This document shows, piece by piece, positions 42,324-53,021 of a stretch of 54,485 bases of DNA. Below the pieces are notes generated by a model. The model was given only the letters and a program-made list of their open reading frames with translations. It was not told where the DNA came from and made no database searches. The position numbers and the translations under genes were made by a program. Every line of letters starts with the position of its first letter. Positions within the stretch are counted from its first letter, which is position 1. This stretch comes from Salinicola halimionae (lineage in GTDB: Bacteria; Pseudomonadota; Gammaproteobacteria; Pseudomonadales; Halomonadaceae): positions 83,655-138,139 of the forward strand of contig NZ_PZJQ01000007.1 of NCBI RefSeq assembly GCF_003206065.1. Direction: 5' to 3'.

Positions 42324-42755
42324 TCAGCTCTCGAGCTTGGCATCCAGCGAAATCTTGGCGTTCAGCAGCTTGGAGATCGGGCACCCCTCTTTGGCCTTTT
42401 GCGCGGCACTGTCGAAGGTCGACTGATCAGCGCCGGGGATCTTGGCTACCGTCCTGAGCTGGACTTCAGTAATGGTAAAGCCGCTGTCGTCCTGCTCCAT
42501 GATCACGGTCGCGTCTGTCTTGATGCTGTCCGGCTCGATGCCCTCTTCACCCAGCATCATGGAAAGCGCCATCGAGAAACAGCTGGCGTGCGCGGAAGCT
42601 ATCAGCTCTTCCGGGTTGGTACCCGGCTGCCCTTCGAAACGGGTATTGAAACCGTAAGGGCTTTCCTTGAGCGCGCCACTCTCGGTCGATACGACACCCT
42701 TGCCTTTCTTGAGGTTACCTTTCCATTCAGCGGATCCGGATTTCTTGATCGTCAT
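42324..42755 (-). CDS. osmC: Osmotically inducible peroxiredoxin OsmC
   Basis: Thiol-dependent organic hydroperoxide reductase, 143 residues, the E. coli length. Redox Cys59 in ASAHASCFSMALSMMLGE and Cys125 in AKEGCPISKLL are both present, with TESGALKESPYGFNTRFEGQPGTNPEELIAS typical of OsmC rather than Ohr. Two ATGs lie in tandem (42758, 42755). The second sits 6 bases after AGGAG and gives the usual N-terminus MTIKK. OsmC is generally induced by osmotic stress and in stationary phase. Confidence 0.95.
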   Translation of the reverse strand: MTIKKSGSAEWKGNLKKGKGVVSTESGALKESPYGFNTRFEGQPGTNPEELIASAHASCFSMALSMMLGEEGIEPDSIKTDATVIMEQDDSGFTITEVQLRTVAKIPGADQSTFDSAAQKAKEGCPISKLLNAKISLDAKLES

Positions 42756-42910
42756 CATCAGCTCCTTCTGGTTCGATGTACCCTTTCGAGGCTATCTGCC
42801 ATCACGGGGATGGATTGGAGATCAGTGTAGACCACATGCGTCAGACGTCATCCCGATCTCTCACCGTCGATCGCGCTACCGCTTGGCAAAGGGAGCAGGG
42901 CCTGGAAATT

Positions 42911-43414
42911 CTAGACCTTGAGAACGGCAAGCGCTGAATCGTAGTCCGGCTCGTTCTTGATCTCGCTGACCAGTTCGGCATGCACAATCTTGTCCTGCTC
43001 GTCGATCACGATGACCGCTCGCGCGCAGAGCCCGTTCATGACCCCGCTCTGCAAGGCGACGCCGTAGCGTTCACGGAATTCCGGGTGGCGAAAGCTCGAC
43101 AGCGTAATCACTCGGTCGAGGCCCTCTGCGCCGCAAAACCGGCTTTGCGCGAAAGGGAGATCCGCCGACACGATGAGCACCGCCGTATTATCGAGGCCGC
43201 TGGCGTACTCGTTGAACTTGCGCGTCGACATGGCACAGGTTTTGGTATCGACGCTGGGAATGATGTTGAGAACCTTGCGTCGGCCGGCAAAATCCGACAG
43301 CGTCAGGTCCTTGAGTTCGGCATCGGTCAGGGTGAAGGCGGGTGCCGTATCGCCAACGGCAGGAAATGTACCGCCCACTTCGACGGGCACGCCGCCTCGC
43401 GTCACGCTCTGCAT
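42911..43414 (-). CDS. tpx: Thiol peroxidase (Tpx)
   Basis: Atypical two-cysteine peroxiredoxin, 167 residues, cytoplasmic or periplasmic. Peroxidatic Cys60 in [16 protein letters not shown] and resolving Cys94 in [12 protein letters not shown] match Tpx (E. coli 61 and 95). GGAGAG precedes ATG 43414 at six bases. It reduces hydroperoxides with thioredoxin, possibly trxC in this window. It is close to osmC on the same strand (152 bp), forming a small peroxide-defence pair. Confidence 0.96.
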   Translation of the reverse strand: MQSVTRGGVPVEVGGTFPAVGDTAPAFTLTDAELKDLTLSDFAGRRKVLNIIPSVDTKTCAMSTRKFNEYASGLDNTAVLIVSADLPFAQSRFCGAEGLDRVITLSSFRHPEFRERYGVALQSGVMNGLCARAVIVIDEQDKIVHAELVSEIKNEPDYDSALAVLKV

Positions 43415-43476
43415 GATTTTCTCTCCGGCTGGAATGATTCAAAGGTCAAAGGCAAAGATCAAAGGCACTAGGAAAG

Positions 43477-43498
43477 TGACATGCCTCACGGCATGACA
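43477..43498. terminator. Weak hairpin between the DUF1415-type gene and tpx
   Basis: CATGCC-TCAC-GGCATG with further partial pairing (8 of 9 base pairs per arm). No T-run follows on the minus strand. It may be a terminator for the DUF1415-type gene or a control element of tpx. Confidence 0.35.
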
Positions 43499-43515
43499 GT
43501 CCAGACCAGCATAGA

Positions 43516-44076
43516 CTATCCCTCGGGCTTGCCGGGCGAACCCGTCAGCAGTTCCCGCGATGTCGCCAGGGCTCTCGAGTCCGAGGCTCGTAACAACGCC
43601 ATATTGCGTTCGGGAATGGCCTCGGGGTCGGCATGACTCGCCAGTGCTCGTTCGAGCTCGGCTTCTCGCAAGATATGCAGCATCGGATAGGGCGAACGAT
43701 TGGTCGCGTTGGCGGGATCCGTCACCTCGACGCCGTCGAAACTATAATCCGGGTGAAAGCTCGCCAGTTGGTAGACCCCGCGATAGCCCAGATCGTCGAA
43801 CAGCCGCTCGGCCAGCTCGAGCCAATCCAGATAATCATCGAAATCGTCCATCCCGGCGGGCGCGATCAGCAGCGTGGTGGCAATCGCGGGGTCCGCATCC
43901 AGGCGACGGCATTCAGCCACCAGCTCATGAAGCAACCCTTCCAGCTCCACGGAGCTGGCGAGCGCATATCGGATGGTGTCCCGGCGCATTTCGCGCCCGG
44001 CAAACGGACAGATATCGTGGGCCACGACGAAGGATTCGAGCCAGGCTCGGGTAGCGGTGATCGCGGAAGCTTCGAT
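43516..44076 (-). CDS. DUF1415-family protein, apparent ATC start
   Basis: Small soluble protein of the DUF1415 family, 186 residues, function unknown. The conserved pattern ATRAWLESFVVAHDICPFAG lies at the N-terminus, and FHPDYSFDG, TNRSPYPMLHILRE and NMALLRAS further on. The first canonical start codon (GTG at 44025) falls inside the conserved block and would cut off ATRAWLESFV. Upstream in frame there is a stop at 44092-44094 and no ATG, GTG or TTG between. AGGAG (44083-44087) stands six bases before an ATC at 44074-44076, taken here as the likely start. Alternatives are a sequencing error in an ATG or a truncated product. It precedes tpx on the same strand. Confidence 0.7.
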   Translation of the reverse strand: MEASAITATRAWLESFVVAHDICPFAGREMRRDTIRYALASSVELEGLLHELVAECRRLDADPAIATTLLIAPAGMDDFDDYLDWLELAERLFDDLGYRGVYQLASFHPDYSFDGVEVTDPANATNRSPYPMLHILREAELERALASHADPEAIPERNMALLRASDSRALATSRELLTGSPGKPEG

Positions 44077-44261
44077 GACGGGCTCCTGATGTTATCGACG
44101 AATCGGACGGGATTTACACAAACTGAAAACGGGTTTCACGCAAGGAAAACATAGCTGATACAGAGTGCGAACAATACCACCACATTTCACCAAATCGGTT
44201 TGCGAAACTTGGGAGTGGCGGCCAGCATAACAGTATCGTTTTCACGAACCGGGAGTTTTCG

Positions 44262-45161
44262 ATGTCACGCATGCTGCCGCAGATCCTGCTACCCGAGAGT
44301 CAGAACGAACCTTCTCTAACCCTGCCGGCTGTCGGCCAGGGCACCTGGTACATGGGAGAGAATCTCGTTCCGCGTCAGCAGGAGAAAGATGCCCTGCGTT
44401 ACGGCCTGGATCTGGGGCTGAGTCTGATTGATACCGCCGAGATGTATGGCGACGGCGGTGCCGAGCAAGTGGTCGGAGAGGCGATCCGCGGGCGCCGTGA
44501 CGATGCCTTCGTTGTTTCCAAGGTCTATCCCTGGAATGCGGCGAGAGAAAGCGCCATTGCCGCGTGCGAACGTAGCCTCGAACGCCTGGATATCGACACC
44601 ATCGATCTCTACCTGCTGCACTGGCCCGGCAGCATCCCTCTCGAGGAGACTTTCGAGGCGTTCGAGCGGCTACGCGATCAGGGCAAGATCCGGCGCTTCG
44701 GCGTTTCCAACTTCGATGCCGGCAGCCTCAGGGCGATGGATGCGCTGCCCGCAGCCTCCGAGTGCGCCACTAACCAGGTGCTCTATCATCTCGGCTCCCG
44801 CGGCATCGAGGTTGACGTCCTACCTTGGATGCAGGACCACCATCGTCCGGTGATGGCCTACTGTCCGCTGGCCCAGGGCGGCCGGCTCAGGTCCAAGCTA
44901 CTCTCCTCGTCCGTGGTCAACGAGATCGCCGACAAACACGGCGCCAACGCCGCCCAAGTGCTGCTGGCCTGGGTCATTCGCCCCACGAGCAGCAATCCCG
45001 GGGCGCCACGCCCGGTCGTTGCCATTCCCAAGGCTTCTACCCTAGCGCACGTCAAGGCCAATGCCGAGGCACTGACTATCGACCTCGATGCCGAGGACCT
45101 GACCCGGCTCGACAATGCTTTCCCGGCGCCGAGAGAGCCGGTGTCGCTGGATATCATTTGA
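44262..45161 (+). CDS. Aldo/keto reductase
   Basis: NADPH-dependent (beta/alpha)8 oxidoreductase, 299 residues. The catalytic tetrad Asp57, Tyr62, Lys87 and His120 is present in LIDTAEMYGDG, VVSKVYPWN and LYLLHWPG, and IRRFGVSNFDAGSLRAM and VVAIPKASTLAHVKANAEAL (NADP-binding) are typical. The ATG at 44262 has GGGAG upstream. It stands alone, divergent from the DUF1415-type gene. Its substrate is not known. Confidence 0.92.
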   Translation: MSRMLPQILLPESQNEPSLTLPAVGQGTWYMGENLVPRQQEKDALRYGLDLGLSLIDTAEMYGDGGAEQVVGEAIRGRRDDAFVVSKVYPWNAARESAIAACERSLERLDIDTIDLYLLHWPGSIPLEETFEAFERLRDQGKIRRFGVSNFDAGSLRAMDALPAASECATNQVLYHLGSRGIEVDVLPWMQDHHRPVMAYCPLAQGGRLRSKLLSSSVVNEIADKHGANAAQVLLAWVIRPTSSNPGAPRPVVAIPKASTLAHVKANAEALTIDLDAEDLTRLDNAFPAPREPVSLDII

Positions 45162-45269
45162 GAGGGCCTTGACCGAAAGCCTTCACCTGCAAAGTGATCG
45201 GCCACTCCGACACTCAGCTGAGCCATGAGCTTTGACCTGTGGCCCGTGGCCTGTGAAGTAACCGATGAA

Positions 45270-46004
45270 CTATGGCAACGGCAATTGGCTGCTGGTCGCC
45301 ACCGAGCCCCGCCGGGACGCCAGCCGATCTGCCAGGCGGGTCGGCTCCGGCAGTTTGGTCCTGCCCAGGCAGCGCACGACCCAGTCGACGGCGCTTTCGA
45401 GCGACAAGCGATGCCCCGGCGACACGAACAGTGGTTTCACCCCTTCTCTCGAGCGCAGTACCGCCCCGATGGTGACGCGGCCGCGTTCGTCGACGGCAAC
45501 GTTGCTCGGGTCCTGTTCACGTCGGCGATCGGTCAGCGGCGTCCATTCGCCTTTGACCGACGGTACCTCGCCGAACTGCCCGCACAACCGGCTCTTACCC
45601 ACGCCGATGGTCGGCAGATCGAGCCATAGCCCCAGATGGGAGGCGATTCCCAGTCGACGCGGATGCGCGATGCCCTGCCCGTCGACCATGATCAGATCCG
45701 GGCGCTGCGACAGCTGCTCGAACGCGCCCAGCGCCGCCGGAATTTCGCGAAACGAAAGCAGGCCCGGCACGTACGGCATCCGCGTCGGCTCGCGGTGCAC
45801 CACCTGCTCGACCAGCGTGAGCGATGGCCATTCGAGCAGCACCAGCGCCGCCCGCGTCGTCTCGCCGCCATCCTCGAAGCCGATATCCATGCCTGCGATC
45901 AGGCCGACCTCTCCCAGCGTATCCTCGCGTATGATTCCTGGCGCCAGCTGCTTCTGCAGCGCGATCGCCGCCTCGGGCGTCAGATTCCATTCGTGTAGCG
46001 CCAT
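45270..46004 (-). CDS. nfi: Endonuclease V (deoxyinosine 3' endonuclease)
   Basis: Nicks DNA at the second phosphodiester 3' to deoxyinosine. 244 residues. Catalytic acidic residues are in LIAGMDIGFEDG and IMVDGQGIAHPRRLGIASHLGL, with YVPGLLSFREIPA and TIGVGKSRLCG as further family marks. ATG 46004 follows GGGAGAG. The frame reaching 46127 adds 41 residues without similarity. It is divergent from sbcD (gap 210 bp). Confidence 0.94.
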   Translation of the reverse strand: MALHEWNLTPEAAIALQKQLAPGIIREDTLGEVGLIAGMDIGFEDGGETTRAALVLLEWPSLTLVEQVVHREPTRMPYVPGLLSFREIPAALGAFEQLSQRPDLIMVDGQGIAHPRRLGIASHLGLWLDLPTIGVGKSRLCGQFGEVPSVKGEWTPLTDRRREQDPSNVAVDERGRVTIGAVLRSREGVKPLFVSPGHRLSLESAVDWVVRCLGRTKLPEPTRLADRLASRRGSVATSSQLPLP

Positions 46005-46214
46005 CCTGGGCTCTCCCGGTTGTCTCCATGAGTCCGAAAGACTAGTCCCAGGTCGCGCGTCTCTCCAACGGCCGAGGCAATATTGAGGCGCGGTCGTGAC
46101 GGTGCGCGGCCATAAGGAAGCGCGCATTGGGTCTTTTCCCCCACGCCCGCCACGTTACACTTGGCGACGCTTTTGCTTCTTCACTCTCTCTTCGTTGCCA
46201 CAGGGCGCCGCGCC

Positions 46215-47459
46215 GTGAAATTGATCCACACCGCCGACTGGCATCTGGGCCAGTCTTTCCATGGCCAGGAACGCCATGTCGAACATCGCGCCTTTCTCGA
46301 CTGGCTGCTGGCGACACTCGTCGACCGCCGCCCCGATGCGCTGCTGATAGCCGGCGATATCTTCGATGTGGTCAATCCTTCACTGCGCGCTCAGGAGCTG
46401 CTCTACGACTTCATCGTCGCCGCCCACGCCGCCCTGCCGGACCTGGAGATCGTGATGATCGCCGGCAATCACGACAGCGGTTCGCGGATCGAGCTGCCGG
46501 CACCGTTGATGAAGAGCCTCAAGACCCATGCCCTCGGCCGAGTGCATTGGCTCGACGATGGCCGTCTCGATAGCGACCATCTGCTGGTCCCGCTGCATGA
46601 TGCCGATGACGCGCTCAAGGCATGGTGTCTGGCGCTGCCTTTTCTGCGCCCCGCCGAGGTGACCGGCGGCGAGATCGACGATTACCGCGACGGCATTGCC
46701 CGAGTTCACGGCGAGCTGATCGCCGCGGCCGAGCTACGCCGCCAGCCGGGTCAGGCACTCGTGGCGATGAGCCACGCGCATCTGCAGGGCGCCGCCGTCT
46801 CCGAGGCGAGCGAGCGACCCATCGTCATCGGCGGCGAGGAGTCGGTCCCGGCGACGCTGTTTCCCGATTCGATCGCTTACGTCGCGCTCGGCCATCTCCA
46901 TCGGCCCCAGCAGGTCGGCGAGCCACGCATTCGCTACAGCGGCTCGCCGCTGCCGCTCGATTTCAGCGAGAGCCACTATCCGCACCAGGTGGTCGAACTC
47001 ACCCTCGACGGCGAAACGCTGGGCGAGATCGAGACGCTGCTGATCCCGCGCCACGTGGCACTGATACGCGTGGGCCCGGGCAGTATCGAAGAGATCGAGC
47101 AGACGCTTGGCGAACTGGAGACGGATGCCGATCTTCCTCGTGAACGCTGGCCATGGCTGGAGATCCGGGTCGATCTCGACGCCCCTCGCCCCGATCTGCG
47201 CGCCCGCATTGAGGCAGCGACGGCAGACAAGCCGCTACGTCTGTTGCGCATTCACAGCCGCTACCCCAACGCCAGCGGGCGCGCCGACGTGGATGCCAAC
47301 GTCGACCTCGACAGTTTGACCCCACAGGAAATCTTCACCCGGACCTGGCAGGCGCGCTACGGCAATGCGCCACCGGATGACGTCATGACCGACTTCGCCA
47401 GCCTTCTACAGCAGGTTCAGGACGCGGGAGCAGGAGTAGGGACAGGGGAAGAGTCATGA
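46215..47459 (+). CDS. sbcD: Nuclease SbcCD subunit D (Mre11-like)
   Basis: Metallophosphoesterase nuclease of SbcCD, 414 residues. Metal-site motifs HTADWHLGQ, LIAGDIFDV, IAGNHDSG, MSHAHLQG and YVALGHLHRPQ are complete. It starts with GTG at 46215, giving the usual VKLIHTADWHLG. Its stop overlaps the sbcC start (ATGA). SbcCD cuts hairpins and processes ends at stalled forks or palindromes. Confidence 0.96.
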   Translation: MKLIHTADWHLGQSFHGQERHVEHRAFLDWLLATLVDRRPDALLIAGDIFDVVNPSLRAQELLYDFIVAAHAALPDLEIVMIAGNHDSGSRIELPAPLMKSLKTHALGRVHWLDDGRLDSDHLLVPLHDADDALKAWCLALPFLRPAEVTGGEIDDYRDGIARVHGELIAAAELRRQPGQALVAMSHAHLQGAAVSEASERPIVIGGEESVPATLFPDSIAYVALGHLHRPQQVGEPRIRYSGSPLPLDFSESHYPHQVVELTLDGETLGEIETLLIPRHVALIRVGPGSIEEIEQTLGELETDADLPRERWPWLEIRVDLDAPRPDLRARIEAATADKPLRLLRIHSRYPNASGRADVDANVDLDSLTPQEIFTRTWQARYGNAPPDDVMTDFASLLQQVQDAGAGVGTGEES

Positions 47460-50400
47460 AAATTCTCGCCATTCGTCTGGAGAACCTCGCCTCGCTGGCC
47501 GGTCGTCACGAAATCGACTTCACCGCCTCGCCGCTGGCCGACCAGGGTCTGTTCGCGATCACCGGCCCGACCGGCGCCGGCAAGAGCACACTACTCGACG
47601 CGCTCTGCCTGGCGCTCTACGGCAGCACGCCGCGCCTGCGTCAGGCACCGAAACGAGACTCCCAGATCGCGGATGTCAATGACGACACCCTGACCACAGC
47701 AGACGCGCGCACCTTGCTGCGTCGAGGCTGCGCCAGTGGCTTCGCGGAAGTGGATTTCGTTGGCCGCGACGGGCACCGATACCGGGCACGCTGGTCGGTA
47801 CGCCGCGCCCGCAACAAGATCGACGGCAGCCTGCAGAAAATCGAACAGTCATTGACCGACCTGGACGCCAACCGGCTGCTGACCGCTCAGACGCGGGAGT
47901 TCGAGAAGCTGCTGCCCGAACGTCTGGGACTGAAATTCGACCAGTTCACCCGTGCCGTATTATTGGCCCAGAGCGAGTTCGCCGCCTTCCTCAAGGCAGA
48001 CGACAACGAGCGCAGCGAACTGCTCGAACGTCTGACCGACACTCAGCACTATTCCGAAATCTCCAAGGCAGCCTATCAGCGCGTTAGAGAGGCCAGAGCC
48101 GCTCTCGATGCCATCGAGGTCAGGCTAGCCGACGCGCTGCCGGCGGATGCGGACACGCGCGCAACTTATGAACGACAGGCTCAGATCGAGGAGCACGCGC
48201 TGGCCGATCTCCAGGCTGAGTTGTCGCGTCATCAGACACAGGGCATCGAACTCGAACGCGATGTCCAACTGACACAAGCCTGGCAACAGGCCAACGCCAG
48301 TTGGCAACAGGCTGATCGCGAGTGGCAGCAAAACCGGGGGGAGCGCGAGCAACTCGCCCAGCTCGACGAGCTGGCTCCCTGGCGGGACCGAGCAAAGCGC
48401 CGCCAGACGCTCGAACAGTCGCTCGCCGGCCACCGCCATGCGCTGATCAAGGAGCGCCGTCAGTCCGAGGATTGCGACCGGGAGCGCGAAGCGCTCGAGC
48501 CTCAGCTCGCTACCGCCCAGCAGGACCACGAACAAGCCCGGGACGACTACCGGGACGCCCAGCCCCATCTGGACGAGGCCCGCCGGCTGGCCGCCAATCT
48601 CGAACACCAACGCCAGCAGCTCGACCAGCAGCACAACGAGCACCGCCAGCTCGCCGAGGCAACGCAGGCCGACGAGCAGCGCCGGACGCAGCTGACGCAA
48701 GCACGCCAGCCACTCGAGACGCGCCTTCGCGAACAGCGGGTCACCCTCGAAGGGTTGCTGGAAGACGCCGACAAGGGCGGCGAACGTCTGACCGCCCATG
48801 AATTGCGCTCGACCCTGAATCGCCAGCGCGATCTGACGCAGAGCGAACTGCAAGCACTGCAGAGTCTGCAGCAGGACTGGCGCGAGGGGGAACGGCTACG
48901 GCGAGAGCAGACAGATACGCTCCAGCAGCTCGATAGCGAGCGCCGCCGGCTTCAGGACCTGGAAACTCAGGGCAAGCAGGCCGCGGAGCGGCTCAAGGCG
49001 GCGGAGTCCGAGGAAACGCTGATTCGCCAGCAGATCGAGGGCGCAAGGGCTGCACGAAGCGACAGCGTCGAACAGCTGCGCCAGCATCTGAGCGACCATG
49101 AACCTTGTCCGGTCTGCGGGGCAACGGATCACCCCTACCGGCAAGCGCCCCCGGCCCACCCCGGCGCCGCCATGATCGAGGCGATCGAGCGTCAGGAACG
49201 ACAACAGCTCGACAGCCAGCGCGAGCAAGTCGAAAACGCACACCAGATCTATCACCAGTGCAGCGCCGATTATCGCGCCTGCCGCCAGGGCCTGTTCGAA
49301 CGCGAGCGCCAGCTCGAGACACTGTCCCGGCAGCTCGAGCACGCCGAAGTCGCCATCGACACTCATGCCGCGGCCTCTGCCTTGCGCCAGAGTGAGGCGA
49401 CCGGCGGCTGGTTCGAGGCGCGCCACGAACGACTGTCCCGTCAATGGCGGCAAGCCAGTGATCGTCTCGCCACGCTCGATGAAGCGGAGCGCACTCTGCA
49501 GCCGCTGGAAGCCGAGTGGCAGCAGCTGTCACTTGAACAGGGCAAGCTGGAGGAGCGCCAGTCCTTGAACCGCGAGCGTCTGCGAGCGCTCGAGGACGCA
49601 CTGCCCTCAATGCAACAGCAGGTGGACGATACCGAGTCACAACTCGCAGCCCGGCTCGGCAGTCACGACTCCGTTCCGGCCTGGCAGGCAGCACTAGAGC
49701 AGCGGCGCCACCAGGCGGAAGCGACTCTCGAGGAACATCGGACGCGGTGGCAGATACTGGCCCAGACTCGTACCCAATTGACGCAGCGACTGACGGATCT
49801 CGAGCAGCGCCAGCGGGAGGCGCAAACGGAGTTCGACGAGCTCGACGGCGAATGGCAAGCCTGGCGCCGAGAACGTCCGGCACTGGACACTGACACGATC
49901 GACGCCCTGCTGGCGGTCAGCGAGGCGGACCACCGTCGACGGCGGGAGAGCATCGTGCAATGCGAGCGCGATCTCGCCGCCGCCACCGTCAAACGAGAGG
50001 AACGTCAGCAGGCGCTACGCGACCACCGTCGGGCACTACTCTCGGCAAGAGGCGAAGACGTCCCGGCGAAAGGCGAAGACGATCTACTCGATGAGGCTAG
50101 CACCCGCGAACTGGCGGCGCGGCTGACCCAGCAGCGCGAGACCGCCGAAGCCCTGACCCGCCAGCGTGACGAGCGTCAGGAGACCCGCGATGCCGCCCAA
50201 CATCAGCTCCGTGAAGACGACCGTCGCCGTCAGGCACAGCGCGATGGCGCCCAGGAGCGCGAGTCGGCCCAGCACGAGGTCAATCGCTGGGAGCGCCTGA
50301 ACGGCCTGATCGGCAGTGCCGATGGCAAGCGCTTCCGGCGCATCGCCCAGGCCTACAACCTCGACCATCTGCTGACCCATGCCAATCAGCATCTGCGCGC

Positions 50401-50785
50401 GCTGACGCCCCGCTATCGGTTGATACGCGGCGGCAGCGAACTCGGCATTCTGGTGATCGATGGCGACATGGCCGACGAGCGTCGCTCGGTCCACTCGCTC
50501 TCCGGCGGAGAAACCTTTCTGGTGTCGCTGGCGTTGGCGCTGGGGTTGGCATCGATGGCGTCTCACCATCTGGCGATCGAATCGCTGTTCATCGATGAAG
50601 GCTTCGGCAGTCTCGACCCCGAATCGCTGGCATTGGCGATGGACGCGCTCGACGGCCTGCAGGCCCAGGGGCGTCGCGTGGGGGTGATCTCCCACGTCCA
50701 GGAAATGCACGAGCGGATCCCGCTACAGATTCGTGTCGAGCCCAGTGGCAACGGTGCCAGCCAGCTCGTGATTCGTCGCGCTTGA
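47456..50785 (+). CDS. sbcC: Nuclease SbcCD subunit C (Rad50-like ATPase)
   Basis: SMC-like ATPase, 1109 residues. Walker A ITGPTGAGKSTLLDALCLALYG is at about residue 35, signature SVHSLSGGETFLVSLALALGLA and Walker B ESLFIDEGFGSLD near the C-terminus. Between them run two long coiled coils rich in Gln/Glu/Arg, joined by the zinc hook CPVCG at about residue 550. Translation is coupled with sbcD. It is convergent with the ROK repressor (44-bp gap). Confidence 0.96.
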   Translation: MKILAIRLENLASLAGRHEIDFTASPLADQGLFAITGPTGAGKSTLLDALCLALYGSTPRLRQAPKRDSQIADVNDDTLTTADARTLLRRGCASGFAEVDFVGRDGHRYRARWSVRRARNKIDGSLQKIEQSLTDLDANRLLTAQTREFEKLLPERLGLKFDQFTRAVLLAQSEFAAFLKADDNERSELLERLTDTQHYSEISKAAYQRVREARAALDAIEVRLADALPADADTRATYERQAQIEEHALADLQAELSRHQTQGIELERDVQLTQAWQQANASWQQADREWQQNRGEREQLAQLDELAPWRDRAKRRQTLEQSLAGHRHALIKERRQSEDCDREREALEPQLATAQQDHEQARDDYRDAQPHLDEARRLAANLEHQRQQLDQQHNEHRQLAEATQADEQRRTQLTQARQPLETRLREQRVTLEGLLEDADKGGERLTAHELRSTLNRQRDLTQSELQALQSLQQDWREGERLRREQTDTLQQLDSERRRLQDLETQGKQAAERLKAAESEETLIRQQIEGARAARSDSVEQLRQHLSDHEPCPVCGATDHPYRQAPPAHPGAAMIEAIERQERQQLDSQREQVENAHQIYHQCSADYRACRQGLFERERQLETLSRQLEHAEVAIDTHAAASALRQSEATGGWFEARHERLSRQWRQASDRLATLDEAERTLQPLEAEWQQLSLEQGKLEERQSLNRERLRALEDALPSMQQQVDDTESQLAARLGSHDSVPAWQAALEQRRHQAEATLEEHRTRWQILAQTRTQLTQRLTDLEQRQREAQTEFDELDGEWQAWRRERPALDTDTIDALLAVSEADHRRRRESIVQCERDLAAATVKREERQQALRDHRRALLSARGEDVPAKGEDDLLDEASTRELAARLTQQRETAEALTRQRDERQETRDAAQHQLREDDRRRQAQRDGAQERESAQHEVNRWERLNGLIGSADGKRFRRIAQAYNLDHLLTHANQHLRALTPRYRLIRGGSELGILVIDGDMADERRSVHSLSGGETFLVSLALALGLASMASHHLAIESLFIDEGFGSLDPESLALAMDALDGLQAQGRRVGVISHVQEMHERIPLQIRVEPSGNGASQLVIRRA

Positions 50786-50829
50786 CCGCTTTCGCAGCAA
50801 GGGAGTCGACCGAGCCCAATACGCTCCGC

Positions 50830-52020
<1,191 letters not shown>

Positions 52021-52112
52021 GGGAAGGCGGCAACGTCAGGTGGCGGTGGATGCTGCGACTATATCAAAGCCCGCCGACGTCGACCGGACAGCACTACGAT
52101 TATGCGACCTAA

Positions 52113-52164
52113 GTCTTAAAGCCAATCGTCTTACCCACAATAGTCTTAACACCAATGGTCAATA
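52113..52164. repeat. 15-bp tandem repeat in the ROK/SDR intergenic region
   Basis: Three units with consensus GTCTTAAMMCCAATV at 52113-52127, 52128-52142 and 52143-52157, then a partial copy GTCAATA. The units are 15 bp, close to one and a half helical turns. Could be repeated protein-binding sites or slippage products. Confidence 0.8.
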
Positions 52165-52202
52165 GCAGCCCGCGCCCCTTACGCGCATGATCCGCACATC
52201 AT

Positions 52203-52223
52203 TTAGTTAACAGATTTTACTAA
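52203..52223. promoter_or_regulatory. Probable ROK-repressor operator
   Basis: TTAGTTAA-CAGAT-TTTACTAA, arms matching 7 of 8, ends 15 bp before the SDR start and just before its AGGAG. Similar TTAGTT...AACTAA arms are known in ROK-type XylR operators. Binding by the neighbouring repressor is inferred. Confidence 0.6.
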
Positions 52224-52238
52224 CCATCAGGAGTTTTC

Positions 52239-52973
52239 ATGCCGTCAGCCATCTACCCCAGTCTCGAGCGCAAGCGCGTAGTCATTACCGGCGGCGGTTC
52301 CGGCATCGGTGAAGGTCTGGTAAGGGCCTTCGCCGAGCAACGCGCCGAGATTCACTTCATCGATATTATCGATGATGCCAAGGCGCTGGCCGAGGAGCTC
52401 GGGAGCAATGTCCATTTCCATCAATGCGACCTGACCGATGCCGAGGCGCTGATCGCGACGCTCACCGCCATCGGCGATGTCGACATCCTGGTCAACAACG
52501 CGGCAAACGACGATCGCCACCGCCTCGAGGATATTACCCCCGAGTATTGGGAAAATCGGATGGCGGTCAATCTGCGCCATCTGGTGCTGGCTGCTCGCGA
52601 AGTGGCGCCTGCCATGCGCCGTCGAGGTGAGGGCGTCATCATCAATCTGGGCTCGATCAGCTGGCACCTCGGGCAGCCTGGCCTGGTGCTCTACGAGACT
52701 GCCAAGGCCGGCATCGAGGGGCTGACGCGAGCGTTGGCGAGCGAGCTTGGCAGCGACGGCATCCGCGTCAACTGTGTGATCCCCGGCAACGTCAAGACGC
52801 CACGCCAGTCGCGCTGGTACAGCCCCGAGGATGAAGAGCAGATCGTCGCCGAACAGAAGCTCAAGGTCCGTATCCATCCTCATCACGTGGCCTCCATGGT
52901 GCTCTTCCTCTCCTCGGACGCCGCGGCCGCCTGTACCGCTCACAACTATTGGGTCGATGCCGGCTGGCTCTGA
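52239..52973 (+). CDS. SDR-family sugar dehydrogenase, D-xylose 1-dehydrogenase-like
   Basis: NAD(P)-dependent short-chain dehydrogenase, 244 residues. Motifs: RVVITGGGSGIG (cofactor), LVNNAANDDRH, INLGSISWHLG with the catalytic Ser, and LYETAKAGIEG with Tyr-x3-Lys. From memory it closely resembles Caulobacter XylB of the oxidative (Weimberg) xylose pathway, including the IYPSL start, NDDRH, SISWHLG, PGNVKT and the YWVDAGW end. An L-arabinose or other aldose dehydrogenase is possible. AGGAG precedes ATG 52239. It is followed by a sugar symporter and faces a ROK repressor, so a sugar catabolic operon is likely, with further genes beyond the window. Confidence 0.88.
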   Translation: MPSAIYPSLERKRVVITGGGSGIGEGLVRAFAEQRAEIHFIDIIDDAKALAEELGSNVHFHQCDLTDAEALIATLTAIGDVDILVNNAANDDRHRLEDITPEYWENRMAVNLRHLVLAAREVAPAMRRRGEGVIINLGSISWHLGQPGLVLYETAKAGIEGLTRALASELGSDGIRVNCVIPGNVKTPRQSRWYSPEDEEQIVAEQKLKVRIHPHHVASMVLFLSSDAAAACTAHNYWVDAGWL

Positions 52974-53021
52974 TCGCAAGCTGCCTCGGAACCCTCATCG
53001 AGAGACCATTGGAGTTCAACA

